Shown piece by piece: positions 1-11,740 of a stretch of 64,000 bases of DNA. The translations under genes were made by a program, and so were the position numbers. The first letter of the stretch is position 1; each line of letters opens with the position of its first letter. Location of the stretch: NCBI RefSeq assembly GCF_024713975.1, contig NC_091111.1, positions 3,285,001 through 3,349,000 on the forward strand. Direction: 5' to 3'. Origin of the DNA: Paralichthys olivaceus. Taxonomy: Eukaryota > Chordata > Actinopteri > Pleuronectiformes > Paralichthyidae. The notes under the pieces are model-generated. The model was not told the origin of the DNA. It saw only the letters and a program-made list of their open reading frames with translations, and searched no databases.

Positions 1-2460
1 GAGTGCTGAGGGAAGCTGGTGCCTAATCACTGGGTGTTTTTGGAGGTGCTGTCAAGTGAAAATGGAAAAAAATAATCCCATGTCCCATCTTTCCTCTAAT
101 GTTGCCTTACTTGTTACTGCCACTGGCGCCATGTTGATGGCAGGCTTGACATCTCCCAGGTTGATTTTTAAACCACCTCTGCACGATACACTGCTGACAC
201 CTTTCAAATCCCACAAAATAAAACACTCTTGCTCAATTTCTCTCTGTGTATACAATGCATCTTTATGTTTACAGCAGTTTAGACCTCATTGCCTCCAGCC
301 TCTCTGCCTCTTCCTGCCCCATCCTCTACCAAACGGTGACAATTTTAGCATATCAAAATACATCTTTTGCACTTTAATGATGCAGTTATTCAAAGGATGA
401 GATGTCAAGAACCTGTCAGTTTGAGGGATGAAGCAATACACAGAAATCTGAGTTGCAGCCCAGAATCTGTGTGACCTTTTACAAAGATTTTACAGGTGGC
501 TTAGAAGCTCAGTGGAAGTGAATGGTGGTTACACTGACCTACAGCTGTTAACATGCTCTTTGAGTGTTTTTTAAATGTTAAAGCAATTTGTTAAAATCCA
601 AACACTTCAGCTTTGTATCATAGAAATTCAAAGTGAAGTTTTTTACTACAATAATTTATGATTTTATTATGTATTCGTACTTTGTATTTGGCAAACACCC
701 TCAAATATCTGCAGCTCTTTTAAAGCAACAGTTTTGCTTTGTGCCATGGTCAATTAACCTGCTGGAAGTAGCCATTAGGCGGTGAACTGCCGCTTAATGT
801 TCAGCAGCGGTATAGTCTGATAGGCTGTTGCATTGAATCCATGATTAAGGGCCCAAAATGTCCCATCCATTCTGACTCTACCATCTGCAGCCTCAGCAGA
901 AATCCACATTCATCAGACCAGGCATCTGTCCAGTGTTGGTGGGTCACTGCAGTCACAGCTTTCTGTTCTCTGTCTCATGGTCTTCTTCTGTTGTTTGACA
1001 GTTATTTTATATTTTCTCATCATGATGACTTTGTTTTGAAGATATTTGTCCATAAAAAAGATGGGGCTATATCCTTTTATGTATTTACAGTACATGTACA
1101 TGAGAATTAAATCAAATCATTTGATTGTTTTCAGCACTGTATTCTACAGCAGAACAGCATTGGCTGTCGGACAATAATAACTTTAAGTGAGTCCTTGATT
1201 GCAATCAATTTACATCATCATTTCAAACCAACCACTGGGAAAAGCTAACATCAAATATCCAGATCACATTGCACAGCAACAAGAGGATGCTTGACCACTG
1301 ACTCATGTCACACCACATCAAGTGAAGTTAAGTTATTCTGCATGTGTGCCCACGCACTTCAAGCGTCGCAGTCGATTGCTCTGGTCACATACTGATGCCC
1401 GTGGCGTTCAAAACAAACCACTGCAATGTCAAAGCCCTCCGGAGTCAGGGGCATGACATATACTCCACATGTCTAACCTTTGGTACGTAGTATAATATTC
1501 AGAGAAGAAATGTCTCCCTACAGCTGAAAGGAAGTATAGGGGCTGCTTAAAGATACAGAAGACTTCAATGAGGTCTTGGAAGTATTGTATCTGTAGAGAG
1601 AAGACAAAACCTAGAATATTTCAGGTCTTTATTTAGATAGGATGGATGGATATATAAATAGATAGATCGAGCTTCAGACCCGAGAGACCATTTTTAGATT
1701 TGACGGTTGTCACTCACCCCCACTCCCCACCCGTATTGGCCCACATTTTATTATATGACTGAAATTAAGGAAACTTGTTTGAACTCCTCTGGCTGAAGAA
1801 ATAAGTTGCTTTAAAAGAAACAAATGGATTTTGGTTACGGTAATTTTGTTGCACATTGTGCTTTCCTTCTTTGGAATTTTTATTTGCGACAGCATTCATT
1901 ATTTGAGAGCTGATCGTATTTCAGGAGCCTTCAAGAACTTAAGGACCCAAGATGACAATGGGTTTATAAGAATTCAAGGACACTTCGACAAGGCAGAGGA
2001 TTACTCACCTCAAATCCGAGCTAACCTCTACTTCTATGGAGACATAAGAAATCATCTCAGCATCACAAATACACAAATAGCAGGCGTATTGAGCATTGTT
2101 GAAGTGCTCACTCACCATCTCATGCTACTAATTGAAATGTCTGTGACACATTCACAACTTATCTGCTTGTTGATCCAGCGTGACACAACAATTAATGTGC
2201 ATTATTTCTGCAATTTCCTTGATGCCACATTAATGACAAATTACAGCGTAAGCGAGTGTAATTGCCAGATCCTCAGAGCATTCGCAGCCACCATCAACTG
2301 TTTCCTTTGGCTCTATCACTCCTGCTTTTCTAGACACTGAGGACTGAAATGTGGATGTAAAAGGAAAGCCAACACTTAACATTCAAAGTATCCCACACAT
2401 TAGCATGCAGGCCCGATGTTTCTTTTTTACAATGTGTGTCATGTGCAGACAGGCGTGCAT

Positions 2461-2463
<3 letters not shown>

Positions 2464-2545
<82 letters not shown>
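2464..2545. repeat. (CA)n microsatellite
   Basis: An uninterrupted CA dinucleotide run of about 82 bases. Apparent ORFs on both strands across it (poly Thr-His or Cys-Val) are artefacts of the repeat. Confidence 0.98.
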
Positions 2546-2550
<5 letters not shown>

Positions 2551-3284
2551 TTTCTCATACATACACATAACCCAAAGGACTAATGCGCCTCATCAGTGTT
2601 CTGAATAAAACAGTAAGATGTGGTTGCAGAGGATAGAATGGAAATTGATCGGGGCTGATTTCGCTTGCAGGGGATGTTTCAACAGTTGCACCAATCAGTT
2701 TAAACTTTAAACTCAGGGATGGCTCACACAATGAAGTGCAAACAATCAATCCATACTACTGAAACAAGAAGAAGTCTGGTGGCATCTCTATGTCATGTCA
2801 AGTGTGATGGTGAGAGATAAAGAAGATTCCCATGTTTACAATGCTGGGATTATTGTAGCAGCTAATGTTTGACTACACCCCTCCTATTTGCCTTTAATTA
2901 TACAGAAACTAAGCATCTTTAATGTATGCTGTTTAATGATGAATATCTCCAAAGGCCATGCTTGTTTACTAACTTGTCCCCCAAAGTCAATTGCGAGTGC
3001 TCGAGCGCTTCCTTTCCAGTGATGTCACACAGAATTCCTGATTGGAGTGCAATATGGAAATAATTTTTGTCTCTATAATCGCCTAATCTGACACAGTAAT
3101 CAGACAAAAGGATCCTGTAGTCTGACCCCGGTATTAGGATAACCTTTCTAATTCATAATTTAGCACATTTAAACGTGTAGTCTCAAACTGAAAACTTACT
3201 GCTGCTCTGCTAATGTAAACGAGCTACCTTTTTGGCAGGAACATAGACCATGCCTAAGAAGCTGGATGAGATCTCCCCAAAAGT

Positions 3285-3400
3285 GAGGCCAGAGCATCTT
3301 AATCGCCACCTGGTGGCTGGCTGTAATACATGTCATAAATCCTGCCTCCTCTATGTTAGTCGATGGGATATGAGCCAATTTAAAGGTCAAAGTAGCCTAT
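3285..3400. repeat. Dispersed repeat fragment with CCACCTGGTGGC core
   Basis: The segment combines a CCACCTGGTGGCTGG core with a downstream block (ATAAATCCTGCCTCCT ... GATGGGATATGAGCC) that I recall as a common interspersed repeat in percomorph genomes. No second copy was found in this window, so the repeat call rests on memory. Confidence 0.4.
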
Positions 3401-4759
3401 ACATGAAATTGGATTTTCTTAAAGATGCTTTCTTTCTTTTTAGTTGTATTTTGGCTTTGGTGGTTTTATCTGAGCTTGTTCAATGCAACCTGTGGTAGAG
3501 AGAGGTGAGACAAATTCTGACTGGGAGAGATTAGATATATCATTAGCATTAAGAGTTTAACAGCTACACCTTTTATTTAAACACTTGGTGCATCTCGTTG
3601 TTTCCCTCATCAAAAATATGCAGGAAATCATTGTACCTTAAACAGCTTGCAAACAGACATTAAAGCAATAGTGTAACATTCTTTACAAGTTTGCTTATTG
3701 AGTTTCTTACTGAGTGGATATCCATCACGCCTAGAGGCATCACAGAGGCATTGCAGTGAGTTTGCAAGGTTCTACCGTGTCTGCTGTGCCCTGTAACAAG
3801 CTTCACTTTTGATTTACTGCCCCAAGGCTCTACCTCAGCACTCTGAAACAGATCTTTGAACTCACTGCCCAGTCAGGGGGTAGACAACTACACACTCTAA
3901 GTCCCCTTGTTGCCAGTGCCAAGATGGTAGAGAATTCTTCTGCTAATCAGCTATAGTCGCATAGGCTGTGTGACTGGTCAGATTGCAGCAGTCGCTTTCT
4001 GCAGTCACTTTCTGCAGACATATCTGTGATTTCAAAATCAGGACCAAGGGAGATGGATTGACTGCTTTCGAATTCTTTGTTGGACTTGTCGAAGAGGTAC
4101 AAGTGAGAGCCTACTGTATCTGCACTGTAGCACACTTTGGTAATACAAATTCTGATTGGATCCTACCCCCTGTGGGGTTGCTTTGAATTATATCACATCC
4201 ACGATGCTGCAACAAGCTGCTAGTGCATTTCATGGTTTGGTTGGAAGTACCTTATAGGGTAGAACTGAGGGTACAGTCTGATGCTTGTTCACCTCTGGCC
4301 TCTCTCCCTCTTGCTTGCTGGATATCCAGAATGATGGGTGCACAGGGATGTGGGGATGTCTCTCATGTCATGATGGATGGAGAAGAGGGTGAAAGTTTTG
4401 GCGTGGTGCTGTGGGTGAGTTTTTGTCTCTGTCAGCATTGCATGCTAACAAGATTGTCCACACACCGGCTGATAGTACTCCAGACCTTTGGTGATGCTAT
4501 GAGTTATAACCCATGTGATACTACTCTACTCTATTTATTCCACACAGATATGGAAGTGATGAAAGGAGAAGTAATGTCTCTGCCCACTTCCTTTATCAGC
4601 CTCTGCCTCTTTGTTCAGCCTTCAGTGCACATAAGAACAAACAACTGCCCCCCCACATGATAAATCAGTGATGATTGTGTTCGGGTCCATGATCGCAGAG
4701 GGTTTCGTCACTGGGGCATGGTGACTATTCGCAATTTCACCGCAGTCAAATCCCTACTA

Positions 4760-4796
4760 TTATACACACGCTTGGCAAATAAAGCTGATTCTAAAA
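4760..4796 (+). repeat. Retroelement-type 3' tail fragment
   Basis: The segment contains CTTGGCAAATAAAGCTGATTC, a tail found at the 3' end of many teleost retroposon insertions. No upstream reverse-transcriptase coding sequence is visible, so only a short end is likely preserved. Confidence 0.35.
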
Positions 4797-5154
4797 ATAG
4801 GTAAGATAATGGTGATCGCCCTCTGCTGGATCGGGAGACAAAAAGCCTTCAGATGGTCCGTTACGTTTCTAAACTATGTATTTTGAACTTGAACAGATCG
4901 AATATGAACTTTTCAGATGAATGTTCGAATATCTAATAAAAAAGTGACCCTTTTCCTGGTGAAACTATACTCTTCACAAGATATTGGTGGTTTCATATTT
5001 TCAATTTGAAGGATTTGGAGACCAATTGCAGGGCTGGAGCTATTATGGAGCCAATTTGCCAAAAAACAACTCCCTTCCACTGCCATCATTTAGCCCCCGT
5101 TACTGATTACAGGCATTCTGCAACACTGTGTGTGAGGATAACGACCTTGCCTAT

Positions 5155-5285
5155 CTCCATTACACATCACTCACACATTTGTTGTTCGGGGTAATTTGGG
5201 GTACAGTGTCTTGCCCAAGGACACTTGGAACGATCTGAGGATTGAACCACCTACCTTCTGGTTTGTGGATGACCCACATCTCTTT
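5155..5285 (-). repeat. tRNA-headed SINE fragment (reverse orientation)
   Basis: This carries the signature GTGTCTTGCCCAAGGACACTT followed by GGATTGAACCACC and a GGATGACCCAC block. It is the reverse orientation of the SINE family also seen at about 36.2 kb (+) and 37.1 kb (-). The RNA polymerase III B-box side lies to the right here. Confidence 0.6.
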
Positions 5286-6734
5286 AGCCACAGCCACCTG
5301 TCTTCCTTCTCAGCACATGGGTATCAATATTCCAAACTTACTTTCCTCTCTAGCTCCACTGGGAAGGTGGTACTAAAAGTAGAAATGAGGAAAGCAGTCC
5401 TCCACGCATTATTTTCTTTGTATGGATCCACAGCTCCTCTGATTTTCCGGTTCATGGAATGCCAGTTTGCCTCCAGGGAGATTTTAAGCACTGCCGCCTC
5501 CCTGTTTTTCACTGTTTTCCGTATGTGAAAACTGTGCCCTAATCAAATCAGTCTACATTCTGCATGGAAGATTACTGCCACTTGCCACTTTACTTTATTA
5601 AGCCAAAGCCACATGTCTCTGATGATTCTACATCATATGTCAGGACCTGCCTGCCATCACAGGGAAAGTGCTCTCCAGCCATATCAGTGAATTCGGTCTT
5701 GCTCTCTGCCTGGCTTGATGCACCATGCACATACTTTTGAGAAATAATGTTTGATAGCTGCGTCTGCTACAGATGGAGACAGAAGTTGGAATCACAGCAG
5801 AGATAGTCATCTCTCTGTGATGTGCCGAGGGGAGCCACACAGTAGGAATCCCCACAAACGTGACAATATCTCTCTCAAATAGTTCAAAATGATTTTGAAA
5901 GCACCAGGTTAGAGCGCAGTTAGTGGGTGGTGTATTATGATGGAGGGGATGTTTCTCCCATCAATTTCTTCACTATTAGTATGCTGGCTGGATGGAGATG
6001 TTGCACATGCTGAGATATTTGAGATGTGAATTTATATAACTATATCTGATTGATTTTTCTCTCAGTTATCTAGTTGGTGGTTCTGGATTGGTTGTGCTCA
6101 GATTGCCAGGAGAACATCACATCCCTGCTGCCTTCGCTCCAGTGGTAACCAATAAGGAAGCCTGTTAAAGGTGTACCGTGAACAATATAGAAATAGTTGT
6201 AACTTGGATGTTTTTCCAGTTGTATGAGTAGCTGTGTTATCCTCTACCACAGGCCCAGCTGTTCTGTTCCTGTACTGTGATGTCAAAGAGATACAAGCAG
6301 CTTCTGCACTGGAGTTTTATAGAATGTAGTTTCCACTTCTGTGCTTGATGGTGCAGAGGTGGAGCTAGCGATAAACAAATCGCAAATATAGGACCAAGCA
6401 GGTGCTCATAGAAATTGTCTGTATAGAGGCCAACACTGAGAGGTGAGGTCAATTCTGTCAGACCATACTGTCAGAGATGCTGTACCAATGCACTGAGCGG
6501 AGATTCAAACAAAACTAGAAATTGTAATAGTTAAATCTCTGAGTGCGAATGGAATACTAATATGATTTTAATATAATTATCTTTAATAATAATATCAATA
6601 TTAATTCGTATTAAAATATGTTTTTGTCTGAGTTTCATTGTTTGTTAGTCTGTTACTGAGCAGGCTTATGCAAAACCACTTTTATATATTTTCCTTGATT
6701 ACTCAGAGGATAATAATTATTTTTTTTATTTTTA

Positions 6735-6885
6735 AAAAGCAGGCATCAGGGAATGATATTTATGAGTTTGTGCAATTTAGTTCAGATCCAAATAAAAGTC
6801 GAGATCTCGTGAAATTAAATGTGATTTCATAAGGGGACTTTTGGGCCTTTGAGGAGGCGTGTGCTCTCTGAGTGTCAATCTGGTT
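6735..6885 (+). repeat. Dispersed repeat, 3' half (copy 1)
   Basis: The 3' part of a family with the signature ATATTTATGAGTTTGTGCAATTT, then GATCCAAATAAAAGTC, then GGGGACTTTTGGGCCTTTGAGGAGG. Related copies in the same orientation lie at 26.7 kb, 62.0 kb and 62.4 kb. The family resembles a common percomorph retroposon whose consensus I remember ending GGGCCTTGGCGGAGGTATG. Confidence 0.65.
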
Positions 6886-7585
6886 CATAATTAATTAGAA
6901 TTAGAGGAGCTGGAATAGATGTAGTTTTGTGCTGACGACAGAGCCCAGTTCTTCCCCCTAGGCTTTATGCAAAGTTTCTGACAGAAGATTATAATTCCAA
7001 ATGACTTAGTCTGGTTTTTAGTAAAGATTAATGGAGAATTTAAATGTATCAAAATGTTCCGGAAGTTCTTTTAATGGCTTTTACATTCTACTGAGAACAG
7101 AATTATACTTCAAATACTGAAAATTATTACACTCATGACTATAAGTATTAGTATAGACATCAATCTTAATCAAATGTTATGTATTAGACACAACGTTTTT
7201 GTTAAAATCACAGTGAGAAAAGCAAAACTCTCTTAAATATTACAGTTAATCTGTCGGTTTATTCCTCAGTGTGCACCTCATTCACAGTCTTGCAGTCTAT
7301 TCACATTGTGGCTCTGCCAACACGTTTTTCTCTGTCAGATGAATAAAAATGATGAACAGCAACAAAAACAGCTTCTCATGGTCTGTGATAATGAGTTAAC
7401 ACTTCTGCTACGCTGCTTTAAAAATGATGGTATTTGATTTTGACACATCTGGACCATCAGCTGACAGTTGGTGTGTGCACAGATGAATTTCTAATGAAGA
7501 GAGACGGATAAAAAGCTTTATGTAATGTCATGAGGTTGGCTCTCCATCAAGTGCCGCAATCTTCCACCCACCAAATCCAGATTAA

Positions 7586-7588
<3 letters not shown>

Positions 7589-7676
<88 letters not shown>
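7589..7676. repeat. (TG)n microsatellite
   Basis: An uninterrupted TG dinucleotide run of about 88 bases. ORFs through it are repeat artefacts. Confidence 0.98.
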
Positions 7677-7677
<1 letters not shown>

Positions 7678-8224
7678 CAGTGGTAAATCTGTCAGTTTCT
7701 CATGGCAACTAGCAAAGAGTTTATGATAATTATTTGTGCTGTGTGATTTACAGTACATAGGTCTTGAACGCATCATGTTGCTGACACACATACACATACA
7801 TAACATATATAGATAGCTTTAGAAATGGTCTCTTACATGAGTCACATGATCTGGTCATTAAAATAGATTTTTTTTTTCAAGATGGCAGACTGTCACTGTC
7901 AATATCATGAGTCCACTACACGGTCCAATCAGGGTTTAGCCTTTGCTGCCCTCTATTGGTTTGATGTTCACAATGCAAAGAGACAGACACCCTAGATTAA
8001 TCCGGCGTTGTCACATTCTTCTTTTGAAAAAATAAACTCCTTACAAACTATAAAAGCAAATCATAGTGATGATACATGGACTAAAATGCATATAAAAATA
8101 AAATGTAAATTTACAAATGAGATCCATTATACAAGTTTAAATAACGTAAATTCAATTTTTTATCAATGCAATTTGTGCTATATATGTTGAAATTGATGTC
8201 ATACAGTCAGTGTTTTTATTATTT

Positions 8225-8365
8225 TATGACAGTGTTTGTATTTGTTTTTATGTTAATTATGTTTTTGTACATGTGGGGTTTTTTTGTGAAGCACTGTATT
8301 TTGAAAAGTGCTGTATAATTAAATACATTCTTATTGCAAATTTGATTATTACTATTATTATTGTG
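8225..8365 (+). repeat. Retroposon-like 3' end
   Basis: The sequence GTGAAGCACTGTATTTTGAA then AAGTGCTGTATAATTAAAT, followed by an ATTATT-rich tail, resembles the 3' end of teleost SINE/LINE insertions. No second copy in the window resembles it closely enough to confirm this. Confidence 0.35.
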
Positions 8366-9440
8366 TCCCTTTTAGACATAAGGCCTTGAGAGCAAACAAA
8401 CAATAATATTAAGACACTCAGTTCTCCGCAGACATCACAACAGCATATAAAAAGCCAATAATAGAAAATTGTTGCAATTATTATATTATTAATTAAAATC
8501 ATCCAAAATATCTGAGCTCAAGTTCCCTTTTACCTTTAAACAATATTGCACTGAATTCAGATCAGTTTGATGTGGGTTGAATTAACCTCTCTAACATCTG
8601 ATAGAATAATATTAAAGACAATTTTCCCCTGTTTTTCAGAACTATTTTTATTCTGGACACATCACAGCTGAAATATATCTCTGTAAAATAATTTGTATTA
8701 AGTGTGCAATGCACCATCACATGTGTGTTGACCTGATTCAACCTGTGATGATGCTTGAAGATACAATTTGCAGAAATCAACAGTGGGTGGTGCTATACTG
8801 TAAAAACACTATCATATCCTGTGACATGTTTTGGCGCGACAAGCTCTATTTCAGGTTACATGATGATTTTCTATCCATTGTTCAAAAGCACTGTTAAAAA
8901 CAGGTCTAATCCTCACTCTGGATTAACAACATGGGCCATGTTTCAGCTTGTTTTGATATGAGGCCTTAAATATTTAATGGAGATGTAGCCTCCTCATTGG
9001 ATTCTTCTCACTCAGGACACTGGGGGGGGGGTTCAGGGGAGTTGGAGTATCTAGTGTGTGATCTGTAGACCAGGAGGAGGTTTATTCAACCACACACCTC
9101 AGGGTGTGGGTCAATGTCCAGAGGGAACAGCAGGGCTCTGTTTTGTTACCTTTTCTGATTCAAGGATTTCCATGGACTGAATCTCAAACAGAAGGGATGA
9201 ACAGCGTGACATCAGGATGAGATCTGTGCTTCAGTTCTTCTGGCATACAATAAAGCACTTCAACAAAGCTTGAATTTTTATGAGGATTTGCCACAGTTGA
9301 AACCACAGTTGGACACTAAAAATATCAGAAAATCAAAAGTATCAATCGTCCAGAAAACCTTTCAAAGAGCAAACACGCACACACAACAAAGGCACTAAAA
9401 CATTTTGGACACTGCATGCAACATTCTTCAAAACTATAGT

Positions 9441-9619
9441 AAAGGTCCAGTGTGTAAGATTTAGGTGAAAGGTAACTATTGGCAGAAATTTAATGTAGAA
9501 TAATCCTCATGATGTTTTCACTAGTTCATTTCATCTAAATTGTATGAATTGTAGTTTTCTTTACCCCAAGAAAGGTCCTTTATATTTAAATACTTTATAT
9601 TTATACACTGTACCTTTAA
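9441..9619 (+). mobile_element. TTAA-type MITE, copy A (internally deleted)
   Basis: This begins AAAGGTCCAGTGTGTAAGAT and ends ACACTGTACCTTTAA. Both termini match the four other copies at 13.5, 35.2, 39.5 and 54.0 kb. The body stops after ACTTTATATTTA and jumps directly to the right terminus, so about 190 bases of the central part (present in the 35.2-kb copy) are missing. It has no coding capacity and would need a transposase supplied in trans. Confidence 0.85.
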
Positions 9620-9903
9620 CAGCAAATGTGAAGATGCCACACACCAACTGCAGGTCTGTGCTGAACTATTCAATAAATGCACAAACAAATAGACACAAAA
9701 CACTGAAGAGTTTAAGCTGTTAAGTTAGGTCTGTCACGTGTCACCCTTCCATCGACTGGTCCATGGGGGGGCACAATTAACATAGACTAACATAGATCAA
9801 ACATTAAACAAGGAGGCCCTTACTGATATTTCAGACAGGGCGGCATCAATAGGCCCCGACAGCAGAGACAAGAGGAGATCATTATGAATAGGGCATCTTG
9901 TCA

Positions 9904-10715
9904 AAGGGGTAAGTTGTCCTACTGTTAATATCTTAATCACTAGTGGGCGTTACTTACAAGCAGAATGCTAGGTTTCTGCATCTGCTCGGTCTGATGTCAT
10001 ATCCTCTCTGGGAAAGGCAAGGCACACTGTTCACTGAGATGAACATTGATTTATCGTTTTTCTTGACATTGAACTAGACATTTTTTGTATTAATCTCCTC
10101 ATTAAAAAACTTCACAATTATAAATGCGTACGTGGTAGAGGAGATAATAAAGTCTCTTGTTATACCTTTGCTGAAGTTTAGCTTCAAGATAATTTGAATA
10201 TATGGATAACTTGGGCAAACGTGGCAGTTTAGGGTCAACTTGTCTCAGTGAATTATGGGTAAGTTGTCTCATGTAAGTATACTGCCTTTCTAGGCTCCAA
10301 CACCTATAACTGGCCCTTCCAGACCCTAATACCACCCCAGCCAATTAGCATCCACTCACCTTGATATGTCACTTCCACAAACCAATCAACTCCAGAGGAC
10401 ATTTGGCCATCCCCGAAAGTTGGTCCAATTCATCTATAGGCGCCAACAAAATTCTCACTGATTTACCAGTGAGAGAGGCAGTTGAGGCAGAAATGCAGGT
10501 ATAATGTGAAAGAAAGAAAGAAAGAAAACAGCATCTACTCGTTGGCATTATTATTGTTTTGGACTGATTTAAAAGCTAAGTTCCAGGATCAAGTTCACTG
10601 ATTAATTCACTTTTTTGTCTGTAGCGGAATAAAATTTTGGAAATACACTGGGTCTTGTTTTATTTGTTGCAAAATCCATTGTGACATCTTACCCCACATA
10701 GTAGGACAACTTGCT
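9904..10715. mobile_element. Possible non-autonomous TIR element
   Basis: AAGTTGTCCTACT at 9911-9923 is exactly reverse-complementary to AGTAGGACAACTT at 10700-10712, about 780 bases apart. GGGGT precedes the left arm, and ACCCC lies close to the right arm. Related AAGTTGTCT motifs occur internally near 10236 (inverted) and 10261 (direct). There is no transposase ORF. The arms are short, so chance or a composite origin remains possible. Confidence 0.4.
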
Positions 10716-10781
10716 CACTCATGGGGAAATGTGAAAAGTGTGACCAGATGCCCCGGTCTAACTAATGTCTCAATAGTTCAC

Positions 10782-10817
10782 CTCTTTACAACAGGTATAA
10801 GTGTTTGGGGTCTGATA
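10782..10817 (+). repeat. 36-bp unit repeated at 12294
   Basis: CTCTTTACAACAGGTATAAG and the following 16 bases recur at 12294-12329 with one mismatch. One copy is upstream of gabrr1 exon 1 and the other is in its first intron. Identity is confined to this short core, so it may be a remnant of an older duplication or an unrecognised repeat. Confidence 0.8.
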
Positions 10818-11439
10818 TATATATATATATATATATCAGTCCTCAAATTAAGTTTTGTGCTATGTGCATTTTCTAGCAACCAACAAAAGAATATGCAAGA
10901 TATACTTCTTTCTTTGGCCAAGATTTCTGGGAAAACTCTTATGACATAATGCAGCGGCTCCAACACTAAATTATTATTTAACATTGCCCTTATGTCCCTG
11001 TTGAATAGTTCCAGAGACCATGAACACACAACAACACAACATATCGTTGTGACGGTGTATATGACAGAGGTGACATGCCTGGTTTCAGCTTGTGGCTCCA
11101 TCACCCAAAGTTCAAACTGAGCATGCACACTCACATTGGATTAACAAGCTCTTACGTAACTGCCTATCTATAGTGTGTTACAGATTATACATCATCAATG
11201 CAAATGCATCAAAACAATCAAATCAGCATTATTGAGCAAAATGTGCCAAATGATCATTTATCATTATCTGCACTTTCTGCAGGTTCTGGACCAGCCATCA
11301 TCCCGATACACATTTGGAGAAAAGCAATTAAAACAAAGCCAAATGTTGCGTCAGGGCATGTTTCCCACCTCATCCGCTTTTATCACGGATGTAGGACTGC
11401 GTGTGTAGATTAGATGCTGCACAGCGGTCAGTATTTGAC

Positions 11440-11740
11440 CTGTGTAAATGGAGGTGAAGGACTCCACTCATGCCAGGCGGGGGGGAAAAACCGTGCGCTC
11501 CACTCCACCGAGCGCACAGAGCGCAAATCCGAGCCATCTGACACGGAGGATTTGTAGGTTTAGGCGAAACTCGTACCCCCCTCCTCTGTTAGATTAAATA
11601 CCGTGGCTTCTATGTATAGTTTCTCACTATGTTTACGGCGCGGAACATGTGCGGAGCGCGCGTCCTGTGCGCAGCAGCCAACACCTGGAGCAGCCTGCTG
11701 CTGTGAGACTGTTTGGGGAGGATTGGGGACTGAGGGCACC
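11440..11740 (+). promoter_or_regulatory. gabrr1: Putative gabrr1 promoter and 5' UTR
   Basis: A locally GC- and CpG-rich block in an otherwise AT-rich region, lying directly upstream of the signal-peptide exon. It contains GAGCGCACAGAGCGC and a CGGAGCGCGCG segment. No clear TATA box could be assigned. An in-frame upstream ATG at 11612 would lengthen the protein by 43 residues. That extension has no signal-peptide character, so 11741 is preferred as the start. Confidence 0.5.

Larger units (their letters stand above)
1..11440. other. Gene-poor upstream spacer
   Basis: I see no coding exon I can defend here on either strand. Open frames are short (under 170 codons), lack recognisable domains and are not joined by splice sites into a protein. 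The stretch holds two long CA/TG microsatellites, fragments of several dispersed repeats (listed separately), a possible TIR element at 9.9-10.7 kb and AT-rich unique sequence. A gabrr2-like gene, which adjoins GABRR1 in mammals, was looked for and not seen. Confidence 0.6.

Noticed and set aside
1831..2340. 169-codon open frame upstream of gabrr1
   Set aside because: The frame lacks any recognised domain. The hydrophobic N-terminus alone does not support a gene, and no splice partner or upstream exon is evident.
2330..2608. ORFs on both strands rich in Thr-His or Cys-Val
   Set aside because: They are translations of the CA microsatellite. The same applies at 7530-7806, 58910-59125 and 62973-63341.
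5640..5855. 71-codon minus-strand frame
   Set aside because: It could be an old retroelement relic, but no motif is recognisable and no flanking repeat structure supports it.
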